From NCBI GenBank assembly GCA_003994795.1, contig AP018269.1:5171677-5235676 (forward strand): 64,000 nucleotides of DNA. Direction: 5' to 3'. The DNA is from Cylindrospermum sp. NIES-4074. GTDB taxonomy: Bacteria; Cyanobacteriota; Cyanobacteriia; Cyanobacteriales; Nostocaceae. Both the position numbers and the translations under genes were made by a program. The first letter of the stretch is position 1, and each line of letters begins with the position of its first letter. Below the pieces are notes generated by a model, which was not told where the DNA came from, searched no databases, and saw only the letters and a list, made by a program, of their open reading frames with translations. Positions 25,366 to 34,229 of the stretch are shown in pieces.

Positions 25366-26181
25366 GTGACATATAGCCATCCCCAGGGACAAAGAATAAT
25401 TGGTGTGATTGCGATCGCCTTTTCTGTAACAGCTTGTAGTACAGCCCCAGACAATCCCCTCGTGATGCCAATTTCTGAAAATCGCGCAGCCAGCCGAGTT
25501 AATGCCCAATTACCACCACCAACCAAAGTAGAAAACCTGACTTTTAACGTCCCAGCTAAATTTCAGGGAAAGACCGTTTATAAAGTGCAACCAAGCAGCA
25601 GCGATAAAGTTATTGCCCTAACTATCGATGATGGCCCCTGGCCGAAGACAACCTTAGAAATGCTGGATATCCTCAAGCAAAATGATGTGAAGGCAACGTT
25701 CTTTTGGGTAGGAAGTGCCTTAGAAGCAAATCCCAAAATTGCTAAACAAGTAGTAGCCCAAGGACACGCTATAGGCAACCACACTTGGCATCATTGGTAT
25801 CGGCAAATGGATGAAGCCACAGCCAAGAGTGAAATTGAACGCACGGCTCAACTCATCAACAAAACTACAGGTGTGAAAACAGTGCTGTTTCGTCCGCCTG
25901 GAGGGTTCTTAAATAATGGTTTAGCTGCTTATGCTAAAAGCCAGAATTACTCGGTAGTCATGTGGTCGTTGACTTCAGCAGATACCGATCCTCGCGCCAA
26001 ATCACAGGCATTTGTGAATAATGTCCTTAAGGGTGCAAAACCGGGTGCTATTGTTTTAATGCATGATGGCGGAGGCGATCGCTACAGAACTGTACAAGCC
26101 TTGCCGCAAATCATCAATGGACTTAAACAGCAAGGCTACCGCTTTGTGACAGTTCCCCAGTTATTAGAACTGGAAAACTAA
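25366..26181 (+). CDS. Polysaccharide deacetylase lipoprotein (NodB homology domain)
   Basis: The 271-residue protein uses a GTG start. After a hydrophobic segment it has the lipobox-like VTACS (about residues 20-24), so it is probably an envelope lipoprotein. The NodB catalytic domain spans about residues 75-265. The TIDDGP motif holds the catalytic Asp pair, and HTWHH is the H-x-x-x-H metal site. RPPGG and the C-terminal IVLMHDGG complete the carbohydrate esterase 4 motifs. It would deacetylate N-acetylated glycans such as peptidoglycan or exopolysaccharide. Confidence 0.93.
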   Translation: MTYSHPQGQRIIGVIAIAFSVTACSTAPDNPLVMPISENRAASRVNAQLPPPTKVENLTFNVPAKFQGKTVYKVQPSSSDKVIALTIDDGPWPKTTLEMLDILKQNDVKATFFWVGSALEANPKIAKQVVAQGHAIGNHTWHHWYRQMDEATAKSEIERTAQLINKTTGVKTVLFRPPGGFLNNGLAAYAKSQNYSVVMWSLTSADTDPRAKSQAFVNNVLKGAKPGAIVLMHDGGGDRYRTVQALPQIINGLKQQGYRFVTVPQLLELEN

Positions 26182-26214
26182 TGGGTAGACAATATGCCTA
26201 ACCCACTAGTTTGA

Positions 26215-26607
26215 TTACTCGCTCATTACAGAGGCACTACTTTCTTGCGCTTCCTGCCACAGTTTGTGCAGAAAGAATTCTGTGCGATCGCTCAGAGTGG
26301 TGACAAACACACCTACAGCACCTTCTGAACCCTCTGATAACCAAGAACCTTGCAGGGTGACTTCCATATACTCAGCATCGCAGGTGCATAGGGACATGAT
26401 TTCACTGTCATCCCGCTTCACTCCAGCCTTCAATATTTCCACCCCTGGCAAATCAACAGGAAGCAAAAAGGAAGCAGTGCTGGGTTCAATGCACAGACTT
26501 TGGCCGACTCGCAGTGCCAAAATCACTCGTTGCGCTACCCATTCTTCTAGCGAATGAGTGAGACACTCTAAATAAAAGCTCCCTTCGGTGTAAGTTAATT
26601 TCAGCAT
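26215..26607 (-). CDS. Cyanobacterial conserved hypothetical protein (possibly DUF1818-like)
   Basis: The protein has 130 residues and no signal peptide. Seen: EEWVAQRVILALRVGQSLCIEPSTASFLLPVDLPG in the N-terminal half and FVTTLSDRTEFFLHKLWQEA at the C-terminus. The pattern recalls a small cyanobacteria-specific family (I think DUF1818), but this needs a profile search. It lies 16 bp downstream of the HNH gene on the same strand, so the two are probably cotranscribed. Function is unknown. Confidence 0.7.
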   Translation of the reverse strand: MLKLTYTEGSFYLECLTHSLEEWVAQRVILALRVGQSLCIEPSTASFLLPVDLPGVEILKAGVKRDDSEIMSLCTCDAEYMEVTLQGSWLSEGSEGAVGVFVTTLSDRTEFFLHKLWQEAQESSASVMSE

Positions 26608-26623
26608 TCCTTATGCTCTCCTG

Positions 26624-27142
26624 TTATTCCAGGTTTGCTTGCACATCGTTCCAGAACTGTTCGGCAAAAGAAATCGCCGGGTGAAGTGGTGCTTTGGGCT
26701 TTGTACGCAATTGCATACCAGCTTCTCCAGGGGTGCGATCACTTTTACGGGAGTTACATCTTTCACAAGCTGTGACTACGTTATCCCAGGTATGCGGGCC
26801 ACCTTTAGATCGGGGAATCACATGATCTAGGGTCAGATGTTTGCTGCTACCGCAATATTGGCAACTGTGATGGTCTCTCCGCAAAACTTCCCGCCGATTT
26901 ACTGGGGGAACTTTCCACATCCGTTCAGCAGAAGCGATTTTTAAACGAATGTGTTTTGGCACAGAAAGTACCAAGCTAGGTGAGTTAACTTGCCACCCGC
27001 TTTCTGCGGTCAAGTTCAGTGCTTCCGCCTTATCGCTTACTAACAGCACAATCGCCCGCTTGATATTGACCCGACATAGTGGCAAGTAATTTTGAGAAAA
27101 TACCACCACAGATTGCTCTAACACTTGCATTGCGCTCGTCAC
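26624..27142 (-). CDS. HNH endonuclease family protein
   Basis: The HNH domain is complete: CQYCG and CERCNSRK form the zinc-binding Cys pairs, LDHVIPRSKGG gives the catalytic His, and DNVV the Asn (about residues 93-140). The N-terminal 80 residues are family-specific. The GTG start at 27142 is supported by AAGGAG seven bases upstream. Small HNH proteins of this type are common in cyanobacterial chromosomes and are not clearly mobile. A strong hairpin lies in the 5' leader. The gene next downstream is cotranscribed. Confidence 0.9.
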   Translation of the reverse strand: MTSAMQVLEQSVVVFSQNYLPLCRVNIKRAIVLLVSDKAEALNLTAESGWQVNSPSLVLSVPKHIRLKIASAERMWKVPPVNRREVLRRDHHSCQYCGSSKHLTLDHVIPRSKGGPHTWDNVVTACERCNSRKSDRTPGEAGMQLRTKPKAPLHPAISFAEQFWNDVQANLE

Positions 27143-27162
27143 AGCTTCACTCCTTATAAAGA

Positions 27163-27196
27163 AACCCCCGCTTCTTATTTGTTGGAAGCGGGGGTT
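27163..27196 (-). promoter_or_regulatory. Strong leader hairpin before the HNH gene, possible attenuator
   Basis: A 12-bp perfect inverted repeat (aacccccgcttc and gaagcgggggtt) with a 10-nt loop lies about 20 bp upstream of the HNH start. On the minus strand it is followed by TTTCTTTAT. It could terminate transcription before the gene or end an antisense transcript. A related half (ccccccgcttcttatgt) recurs at 27257-27274. Confidence 0.5.
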
Positions 27197-27543
27197 ATAA
27201 ATTGACCGAAATGTTTTCTGGTCTTATATCGGTACAGTTTTCCTTTGTCTGTACCCCCCGCTTCTTATGTCTAGTTGTGGTTTTGCATTCAGCCCAATAA
27301 TGCTGAGATATCTAAAATCATAATTACCCTCTGTGTTTTGCCTGTGATCTCGTCCGCCGCTACCTATAAATAAATACTCCACTCCCATAGCCGCTAATTC
27401 CCAACTGAATCGACAGTTGGTCGCGGGTGAGGAGGTGGAGATGGGGTAAGGGGATTTCACAGAAAATTTCACCTATTGAATATTCCTTTAAACATACTAC
27501 ACTTGTATTACTATCCTGTCTATACCTTTAAGGAGAAAAAATC

Positions 27544-27879
27544 ATGCATACAATCACTCGCACCCCAACCACCGACATGGAAGTTACCAGCATTCGTCTG
27601 GAGCGGGAACTGAAGGATAAACTCAAAGAAATAGCTGGAAATCAGGGATATCAAGCCTTAATCCGAGATATCCTTTGGAATTATGTTCAGCAAAAATCGG
27701 GAGAGTGGAAACCCAGATTTTCCCAAGCCGACATTCGAGCGAGTATTGCAGCTACAGCCCAGCAAGAAGAACGCTGTGTACTAACAGGTCAATTAATTCA
27801 ACCACAGCAACCGATGTTGTTAGGATTGACGAGGAATGGCGATATGGTGCCGTTAAGTGTCGAGAGTTTAGCTCTGTAA
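27544..27879 (+). CDS. Ribbon-helix-helix transcriptional regulator-like protein
   Basis: The N-terminal half has the ribbon-helix-helix pattern: a beta strand (MEVTSIRLERELKDKLKEIA) then two helices (NQGYQALIRDILWNYVQQ). The C-terminal 50 residues carry CVLTGQLIQPQQPMLLGLTRNGDMVPL, perhaps a ligand or partner domain. Total length is 111 residues. AAGGAG lies 9 bp before the ATG. It faces away from the HNH gene, with a run of short repeats upstream (ATACTACA at 27494). It may be a DNA-binding repressor; its targets are not known. Confidence 0.78.
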   Translation: MHTITRTPTTDMEVTSIRLERELKDKLKEIAGNQGYQALIRDILWNYVQQKSGEWKPRFSQADIRASIAATAQQEERCVLTGQLIQPQQPMLLGLTRNGDMVPLSVESLAL

Positions 27880-27894
27880 ATTTAGATTTTTAAG

Positions 27895-27917
27895 CCCCCG
27901 TGTTTCTATCACGGGGG
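27895..27917 (+). terminator. Rho-independent-like terminator after the RHH gene
   Basis: An 8-bp GC-rich stem (cccccgtg/cacggggg) with a 7-nt loop lies 16 bp after the stop codon. It is followed by tta rather than a long T run, so its strength is uncertain. Confidence 0.6.
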
Positions 27918-28006
27918 TTAGATGTATTTGTGCTTGACATATCGAAAATTTTGCATTACTTTGTAGCTTATATGACAAAAATTTTTCATTATTTTTCAGA
28001 GTAGCC

Positions 28007-28405
28007 ATGCCTCTTTCCTTGGAAGACTATCGTGACATCTATCGCCACCTACGAACTCGTCTTCGTGAATCTGGAAGAGAAGACTTAGATAGCTTACTCG
28101 CTAGAGAATTTCGTCCAAGTGAAAGTCCCCTTGATGATCTCCTAACGTATCTCCACAGACTTATTGATGCCTTGAGAGAACGATCGCAACGTGGATATCA
28201 TGCAGCCCTTGAGTTGCTACAGGAATATGTCGATCCAATTGATGCTAATGAAATTCAAGGTGTAGAAGTCTTCTTGACAGATCCAGAGCAAGAGGCTTAC
28301 GGTGTCACCGTTATTGATTTATCAGAATTAGACGACTACAGCAGATTAATTGAGGGTCTGGAGTCTTTAATAGAAGATTTACGTTCTGAACCTCAAGTAG
28401 GTTAA
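28007..28405 (+). CDS. Acidic helical protein of unknown function
   Basis: The 132-residue protein is predominantly helical and acidic (MPLSLEDYRDIYRHLRTRL, ESPLDDLLTYLHRLIDALRE, YSRLIEGLESLIEDL). It has no Cys and no membrane segment. I do not recognise the family. The next gene, a PD-(D/E)XK-like protein, starts 26 bp after its stop on the same strand, so the two form a likely operon. It may be a partner, specificity or control protein of that nuclease; this is inference only. Confidence 0.65.
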   Translation: MPLSLEDYRDIYRHLRTRLRESGREDLDSLLAREFRPSESPLDDLLTYLHRLIDALRERSQRGYHAALELLQEYVDPIDANEIQGVEVFLTDPEQEAYGVTVIDLSELDDYSRLIEGLESLIEDLRSEPQVG

Positions 28406-28431
28406 TCTTTTACACGCAAGATGGAAAAAAT

Positions 28432-29109
28432 ATGAATTTGGGTTCAGTGAAAAGCCGTATCACTAAACTTTTACGTAAATATCTACCATCCTCACAACAG
28501 CAGGCTAATACACTTGTGCCTGATTCTCTTAAGTCAGGTAAGCTTTATGAGGTGTATGTACTTGGTTTAATTGCAAAAGAACTGACTGAAAAAGAAGGTT
28601 GTCAGCTTAAATTGATCAATAGTAATAAAGTACGTTTAAAAGCATCTCCAGGCCCAATAAATTCATCCTTTCCTCACATCGAAGTTTGGAAAAATGGACA
28701 ACACAAAGGAGATATATGGACTGATGTAGAATTTGTTGCCCTGAGTCACAGCCTTTCTGGAGTCAGTACTGATCCTAATCGAGGCCAGTATCATGAGCTA
28801 GATATTGTTTTAGTTCCACCCGGAACTATCGATAGACCAGCAGCTAAAGACATTTATTTGGCTGTTGAATGTAAAAACACTGGATACCAAAAGAATCTAC
28901 TTAGGGAGATTTTAGGTGTTCGTAGAGAACTTAGCCTTTATAGAAGTAAACCTGAAGAAGACACTCAATTTTCTAATTGGCCTAATCCCACTGTCCCAGC
29001 ACACCCAGCATCCTGTCTGTTGGTTTATTCAACTGATTCTAAGGTGCATGACTTTGAAGATCCTGGTTCTATTTTTGGTATTAAGTTCTATTATGAACCG
29101 CTACCATAG
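28432..29109 (+). CDS. Putative PD-(D/E)XK nuclease-fold protein
   Basis: The protein has 225 residues. It shows the ordered acidic signature of restriction-endonuclease folds: an early Glu in a helix (KLYEVYVLGLIA, E40), Asp in a strand (HELDIVLV, D124), and E-x-K in the next strand (YLAVECKNTG, E146 and K148). The following helix is basic (YQKNLLREILGVRRELSLYR). No methyltransferase is adjacent. It pairs with the small acidic protein upstream. It could be a defence nuclease, a Holliday-junction type enzyme or another DNA-acting protein. Confidence 0.7.
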   Translation: MNLGSVKSRITKLLRKYLPSSQQQANTLVPDSLKSGKLYEVYVLGLIAKELTEKEGCQLKLINSNKVRLKASPGPINSSFPHIEVWKNGQHKGDIWTDVEFVALSHSLSGVSTDPNRGQYHELDIVLVPPGTIDRPAAKDIYLAVECKNTGYQKNLLREILGVRRELSLYRSKPEEDTQFSNWPNPTVPAHPASCLLVYSTDSKVHDFEDPGSIFGIKFYYEPLP

Positions 29110-29285
29110 GCTGTATGAGAGGGTCTAACACTTCTTCGCATCAGTCAATAAATAGCCATGTTTAGTGTAGTATAAGTCTTATGGAGCAAAATCAAAATGA
29201 GCATTACTCTAAACTTGTTACCAGAGAACGAATGAGCTTACAGGGAAGTAATTGATAATTAAATCTCTACATTCTTTAAAACAAA

Positions 29286-30125
29286 TCAAATATTTTCTTC
29301 TTGGCTTAACCAAACTGCTAAATCATGAACATTAGAAAAATCAAATAATGCTTCTCCCAAATTTTCTAATTGATTAGCAGATAATATTTGTATACGTCCT
29401 ATCAAAGATGAGTCAATATTATCCCCAAAACGACGATTTAAAAGACGCAAAGTGTAACTGAAGGCTTCTTGTTGTTGCCCCTGTTGTTGTCCTTTATGCA
29501 AAATGTCCTGATAAATTACTGATTCTTGCATCATTTCCTCCTGTAAAAATTGCCTAATTAGGTCTTTTGAGAATTTTAAACCAGCTAAAATCTCTGTGTA
29601 AGCGGCAATATCCTGCCTGGTACTCCCCTCCGAAATTCTAGCAACACTCTCGGCAACCTGTGATAGTAGTCCTTGGGGAGAGTTGGTTTGGGTTAATGGT
29701 GCTAACGGCAATAATGCAGGATTGTTAAGAAATATTGTTGAATCTTGTTCCCACATCCGTATAACTCGATAACGGTGAGTAGTTGTCTCACTCACATATT
29801 CTTCAGTAAAAGCGATTTGGTCGTCTGTCTCTTGTAAGAAAATTACTACTTGAGTGACAGGAACCTTATATTTGCGTGTCAGTCTCACTGAATAATCCAA
29901 CATCCTTAAAGGAAGTGGAGGTTTTGATGTGGTGCTGGTTTGAAATTCTAAATGTAAAATCCGATTCTCTGTTTGGAGAAAAGTAACGGAATCTGCACGA
30001 ATTGGTTCGATGCTTAATTCAGCTTTTAATACTTGGATTTCTCGCGGTTCGACGGTTAGCAACCACTGGGCAAAATCCGTGGGATACGTTTCTGCTAAAG
30101 TTTTACATACGTTGTCGTAACTCAC
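29286..30125 (-). CDS. Rpn family recombination-promoting nuclease-like protein (DUF4351 C-terminus)
   Basis: The 279-residue protein has the Rpn/PD-(D/E)XK core at the N-terminus: IRADSVTFLQ (D45) and ILHLEFQTST (E60-x-Q62), followed by LRMLDYSVRLTRKY. The C-terminus has the flexible Gln-rich linker HKGQQQGQQQEA and the DUF4351-like ending TLRLLNRRFGDNIDSSL...LENLGEALFDF. This multicopy family is very common in filamentous cyanobacteria. It is convergent with the PD-(D/E)XK unit. Confidence 0.82.
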   Translation of the reverse strand: MSYDNVCKTLAETYPTDFAQWLLTVEPREIQVLKAELSIEPIRADSVTFLQTENRILHLEFQTSTTSKPPLPLRMLDYSVRLTRKYKVPVTQVVIFLQETDDQIAFTEEYVSETTTHRYRVIRMWEQDSTIFLNNPALLPLAPLTQTNSPQGLLSQVAESVARISEGSTRQDIAAYTEILAGLKFSKDLIRQFLQEEMMQESVIYQDILHKGQQQGQQQEAFSYTLRLLNRRFGDNIDSSLIGRIQILSANQLENLGEALFDFSNVHDLAVWLSQEENI

Positions 30126-31026
30126 AGTTTTTATCCAGATTTATCTTGAACGACTGATGTGAGTTGGGGGTGCAGGAGTTTAGCCCTCACTCATAGATTT
30201 TACCCTTGTACGCCATTGCTATGGCTGCGATCGCTAAAGATAAGTTCTACCATTGTACATATAGTAGCTTCTGTCACCAGGAAAGCGCTCAGTTTCATGA
30301 GATGGTGAATGAGTTAGCTTGTGTATCTTCGTAGCTTGATTATTTAGTGGTAGTAAATTTAATTACTAAGGTTGATCAACTATATAGTTATTAACTTGTA
30401 TAAAATTGCTCTTTTATAGTAAATCACTGTTTTTCTCTCCCTGCGGTTCTTGCTGGGTATTCTCAATCTCACTTCTGGGTTAAATGCGGTGGTGTAATTA
30501 TCACCCAATACTTGGTAACGGGAATAAAAGTGTTCACAAGTCTCGTAAGACAATCCACCAGCGTCAAAGATTTACCAAACAGCAGCCTGAAGCTATGGGA
30601 ATTTAAATTTAAGCATGAGGGATAGAAGGGCAACTCTCTCAGGATAGAGTTAGTGAAAAAATATTACGTATTTCCGTAGGAGCCCCAGTGTTAACACGGA
30701 TGTGATTTACAGGGCTTTAGCTTCAATTCTAGAGAAATTACGGTTTAAGTAGAGTTAGAGACAGGATACTCTAGGTTAAAGATAGCAAATTAACTCAACA
30801 CAAAATGCCGAAAAAAATTGCTATGAGGCATCTTTGAGTGAGGAATTTGATTATGCTCTATATATTTTCTCACCTAATAGAGAAATTTGTTCAAAATACC
30901 AATGACTTGTTCATCTGAAGTAGAAAGGGACTATAACAGGTGAAAAAAATATGCATCAAAAATTGGCAATTTACCAAGCAACACAACTAACGGTACAGAA
31001 CATACCAAGAGGTTGGGTGCAACAAA
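30126..31026. other. 900-bp gene-free stretch with possible gene remnant
   Basis: No intact gene is seen. On the minus strand, about 30445-30600 can be read as protein-like text (for example YETCEHFYSRYQVLGDNYTT) interrupted by stops, which suggests a decayed gene. The right part (about 30650-31020) is AT-rich leader before the kinase-like gene. I could not name the remnant. Confidence 0.4.
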
Positions 31027-33081
31027 ATGGGATCATTATCCAAAAGCGTGCCAGGAATGAAAAAGCGTTTATCATCACCGCCCCAGTGCCCAGATGACTT
31101 GGAACGGCTACAAGCATACCCAGTTAAGCTGATGCAGAATCAGGAAGAATCTGCCCATGCATTGGCACAAAAGATTAACAAAATAGTCGCTAATACTTCG
31201 GTGACTTCCTTAATGCTACAAGAAGTTGCCCAATTGCTAGGAGTAGCTTTTCAAGTAGATTGCTGCTGCTTGGTGACTGTAACGGGTGAGGTTTCCGGTG
31301 AAGTGACTGCGGCTAATTGGTGTGCTGACCAGTATCTAGGACTGCCACACCCAGACGAGATTTCTTTGATGGAACAGTTGCTGATGAATTTGCCTGTGGT
31401 GCAATGTGCTGCTGAACCATTAACCATTGATGACATTTCGACAATTCAAAAGAGTCTGGTAATTGGGTGTCAATATTTGCCACTACCGATCAAAGCAGTT
31501 TTAGCAATTCCTACTCGATTTGGTGGCCATAATAACGGCGTGATTAGTCTGATCAAATTCCAACCCTATGATTGGAAGGAATCAGAAAAGCAACTACTCA
31601 AAGCGGTAGAGTCATCTTGTGCGATCGCATTTTCCCAAGTGTCACAAGCTCAGTTAATTGCTTCTCAACAGCAGTATCTACACAAGAGCAACCAGTATCA
31701 AAGTTTAATCAAGCAATTAACTATACTAAGTCGGAGCAACTTGGAGTTGAATCAAATGCTTCAGTTGGTTATAGCCTCAACTGCCGAATCTCTACAGGCA
31801 GATCGAGGTTTGCTGATTCTACTGAAATATACAGATCCTCCGTTTAGGACGCAAGCGAAAAAACAAATTCCCAAGGCCAAAGCTACTGTCATTGGTGAAT
31901 GGAATCAGGCAGCACATATCTCCCACGTCAATAAACCAGACACCTTGGAGGCATCTTACTGGCTTTCAGATTGTGATTTATGCCAGCGTGTGTTCACAGA
32001 GTCGGGAAAACCAGTAGTCATTGATGACTATACAGACCAAAAGGATAGCTGCTCCTCTGCTCCATTATTTGCTATTGAGAAATTGCCTGCGGTATTGTTA
32101 ATGCCATTAGAGAGTCAAGGCAAAGTTTTAGGATTTTTAGTCCTTCAGCAAGCCGTTGCGCGTAGTTGGCAACCAGCAGAGTTGAATCTTGTGGAAATGG
32201 TATGCGCGCAGGTGAGTAATGCCATAATTCAGTCACAGACACTGAGACAAGTACAGACTTTGGTAGATGAGCGCACTGAGCAACTCAAGCGCAGCCTGGA
32301 AGTACAAGCCAAATTGTATGAAAGAACCAGGCAATACGTTGAGCAATTGCAGGAACTGAACGAGCTCAAAGATGAATTTTTGAGCAATATGAGCGATCGC
32401 TTGCGTTACCCCCTGACAAATATGCTAATGTCAATCCGCAATTTACGTCTACCGGGTATCCCAGCAGAGCGCCAGGTTAAATATTTAGATATTCTAGAGC
32501 AAGAATGTACTAAAGAAATTAACTTGATTAATGACTTGCTAACACTCCAGAAACTAGAGTCACATCAAGGCACTCCACAACTTCAAACCATTGATGTCAA
32601 TCTCAGAATTCAGGAGTTAGCTGCATCTGTGGGCAGCAAACTCATAGATAAAGGATTAAGTATCTACGTAGATTTACCAGCTAAACCCTTAAAACTCCAA
32701 ACCGAAATCGAGAGTTTTGACCGTATCCTGCAAGAGTTGTTAACTAACGTATGTAAATACTCGGAGCATGATACCATTGTCCACTTGGAAGCTGCTCACC
32801 AAGTCGAGCAAAAAATTGATCAGGTTATCATAAAGGTAACTAATACAGGACGTGGCATCTCCGAAGCAGAAGCGACCTATATCTTTGACAAGTTCCGTCG
32901 CGGTAAAGGGCGCTGGATTCCAGGCACTGGCTTGGGACTTGCTTTAGTCAAGTCTCTAGTGCAGCATTTAAATGGGGCGATCGCTTTGGAGAGTATTCCT
33001 CTGAAGGATTCTTCCTTGAGCGAAATCTGTTTTACCCTAACTTTGCCCCAGTTTTCTGACGCAAGCAAACCACCCACCTGA
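31027..33081 (+). CDS. GAF-GAF histidine-kinase-like protein lacking the phospho-acceptor His
   Basis: The 684-residue protein has two GAF domains (about residues 50-205 and 235-400) and a coiled coil (about 400-445). A HisKA-type helix with the sequence LKDEFLSNMSDRLRYPLTN follows, then an HATPase domain (N box LLTNVCKYSE, G2 box GTGLGLALVK). The H box, normally S-H-E-L-R-x-P-L, reads SDRLRYPL, so the phospho-acceptor is Asp457. The G1 box reads NTGRGI instead of D-x-G-x-G. It is therefore a likely pseudokinase or sensor scaffold. An SRPBCC gene follows directly. Confidence 0.85.
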   Translation: MGSLSKSVPGMKKRLSSPPQCPDDLERLQAYPVKLMQNQEESAHALAQKINKIVANTSVTSLMLQEVAQLLGVAFQVDCCCLVTVTGEVSGEVTAANWCADQYLGLPHPDEISLMEQLLMNLPVVQCAAEPLTIDDISTIQKSLVIGCQYLPLPIKAVLAIPTRFGGHNNGVISLIKFQPYDWKESEKQLLKAVESSCAIAFSQVSQAQLIASQQQYLHKSNQYQSLIKQLTILSRSNLELNQMLQLVIASTAESLQADRGLLILLKYTDPPFRTQAKKQIPKAKATVIGEWNQAAHISHVNKPDTLEASYWLSDCDLCQRVFTESGKPVVIDDYTDQKDSCSSAPLFAIEKLPAVLLMPLESQGKVLGFLVLQQAVARSWQPAELNLVEMVCAQVSNAIIQSQTLRQVQTLVDERTEQLKRSLEVQAKLYERTRQYVEQLQELNELKDEFLSNMSDRLRYPLTNMLMSIRNLRLPGIPAERQVKYLDILEQECTKEINLINDLLTLQKLESHQGTPQLQTIDVNLRIQELAASVGSKLIDKGLSIYVDLPAKPLKLQTEIESFDRILQELLTNVCKYSEHDTIVHLEAAHQVEQKIDQVIIKVTNTGRGISEAEATYIFDKFRRGKGRWIPGTGLGLALVKSLVQHLNGAIALESIPLKDSSLSEICFTLTLPQFSDASKPPT

Positions 33082-33083
33082 AA

Positions 33084-33677
33084 GTGACTAAACAACACAA
33101 CACTATAGAGGGCCTTGATCCCCACAACGCTGGTGACGATACCAGTCTAGAAGGAAATTGGAGCGCTGATGCAGAAACTGTATCATCTGATGTCATCATC
33201 CAAGTGGAAAAAATATCAGAACGACAACGGCAAATCACTGCTAAAGTTCTAATTCCCCAACCAGTAGAAACAATCTGGAAGATTCTCACAGATTATGAGG
33301 CTTTGGTTGAGTTTATTCCCAACCTTGCTAAAAGTCGTCTCTTAGAGCATCCTCACGGTGGTATTCGACTGGAGCAAATAGGCTCTCAACGTCTGCTCAA
33401 TTTTAAATTTTGTGCGCGTGTAGTTCTGGATTTGGAAGAATTATTCCCTAAAGAAATTAATTTCCGGATGGTTGAGGGCGATTTCAAAGGCTTTTCTGGT
33501 AGTTGGTGCTTAGAGCCTTATTCCCTCGGTGAGCATCAAGGCACAAATCTCTGCTACACAATCCAAGTTTGGCCTAAGCTCACAATGCCAATATCCATCA
33601 TTGAAGCCCGCCTCAGCAAGGATCTGCGATTAAACTTACTAGCAATTCGCCAGCGCGTAGAAGCGTTAGCTTGTTAG
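33084..33677 (+). CDS. SRPBCC/START-like (cyclase/dehydrase) family protein
   Basis: The GTG start lies three bases after the kinase-like stop codon, so the genes are probably translationally coupled. The helix-grip fold pattern is visible: AKVLIPQPVETIWKILTDYEALVEFIPNLAKSR, then strands GGIRLEQIGSQRLLNF and INFRMVEGDFKGFSGSW. The protein has 197 residues, with the first 50 polar. Such domains bind hydrophobic ligands. The tight coupling suggests it works with the GAF/kinase-like protein. Confidence 0.82.
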   Translation: MTKQHNTIEGLDPHNAGDDTSLEGNWSADAETVSSDVIIQVEKISERQRQITAKVLIPQPVETIWKILTDYEALVEFIPNLAKSRLLEHPHGGIRLEQIGSQRLLNFKFCARVVLDLEELFPKEINFRMVEGDFKGFSGSWCLEPYSLGEHQGTNLCYTIQVWPKLTMPISIIEARLSKDLRLNLLAIRQRVEALAC

Positions 33678-33690
33678 TGGGATTAAACAC

Positions 33691-33734
33691 AAGCAGCCTA
33701 TTTCTAAAAGCCACAACATTGGGGTAGGCTGCTT
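33691..33734. terminator. Hairpin terminator after the SRPBCC gene
   Basis: The perfect 10-bp inverted repeat aagcagccta/taggctgctt encloses 24 nt. It lies 14 bp after the SRPBCC stop and 50 bp before the end of the converging tRNA-Glu gene, so it may terminate both. Confidence 0.6.
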
Positions 33735-33783
33735 GCTAAATGCAAAAAGCACTGTTTAGTCTTTGTTCTTACCTGTTCAAAAG

Positions 33784-33856
33784 TACCCCCAGGGGAATTC
33801 GAATCCCCGTTACCTCCGTGAAAGGGAGGTGTCCTAGGCCTCTAGACGATGGGGGC
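33784..33856 (-). tRNA. tRNA-Glu (TTC), housekeeping copy
   Basis: Acceptor GCCCCCA/TGGGGGT, anticodon arm CCTCC-CTTTCAC-GGAGG and T arm GGGGA-TTCGAAT-TCCCC are all well paired. The A53-U61 pair is typical of cyanobacterial and plastid tRNA-Glu, which also feeds tetrapyrrole synthesis through glutamyl-tRNA reductase. Discriminator is A. No CCA is encoded. Confidence 0.96.
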
Positions 33857-34229
33857 GTCTGAGTCATAACCTTCTATAAATTAACGAATTTTTCAGCAGA
33901 TGTCAATAGTTTTGCTCAAAAAAGTTTTGACGCCTGAGGCGATCGCCCGCTAATCCTCAAAAAACCTCCTGCATCTAAACTGGAACATCACAGAAATAAA
34001 GAACATCCTTCATGAAAGAGCGCCCTGCCAAGGTAGTGCGCTGGGCAGTAAATTTACTCAAAAAGCGCTATTGTCGCCAACCAGCTAAAAATGAGGTATT
34101 ATGAGGAGCTGCATATGAAAAAACCTCTGAAATCAGTAAGGGAAAAAGGGTGTGATGTTGTACCCAGTAGAGTTAGTATTTACAATTCTTTACAAAAGAT
34201 TTTGAAATAAATCGCTCAAAATCTACAAC

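Noticed and set aside
27224-27472. 82-codon minus-strand frame upstream of the HNH gene
   Set aside because: Low-complexity composition, no domain and no start signal. It may be part of the repeat-rich gap between HNH and RHH genes.
25216-27501. ATACTACA copies as proof of RHH control
   Set aside because: Single 8-mers are expected a few times in a window this size (one also lies at position 18). Only the tandem 11-mer pair at the array promoter is notable.
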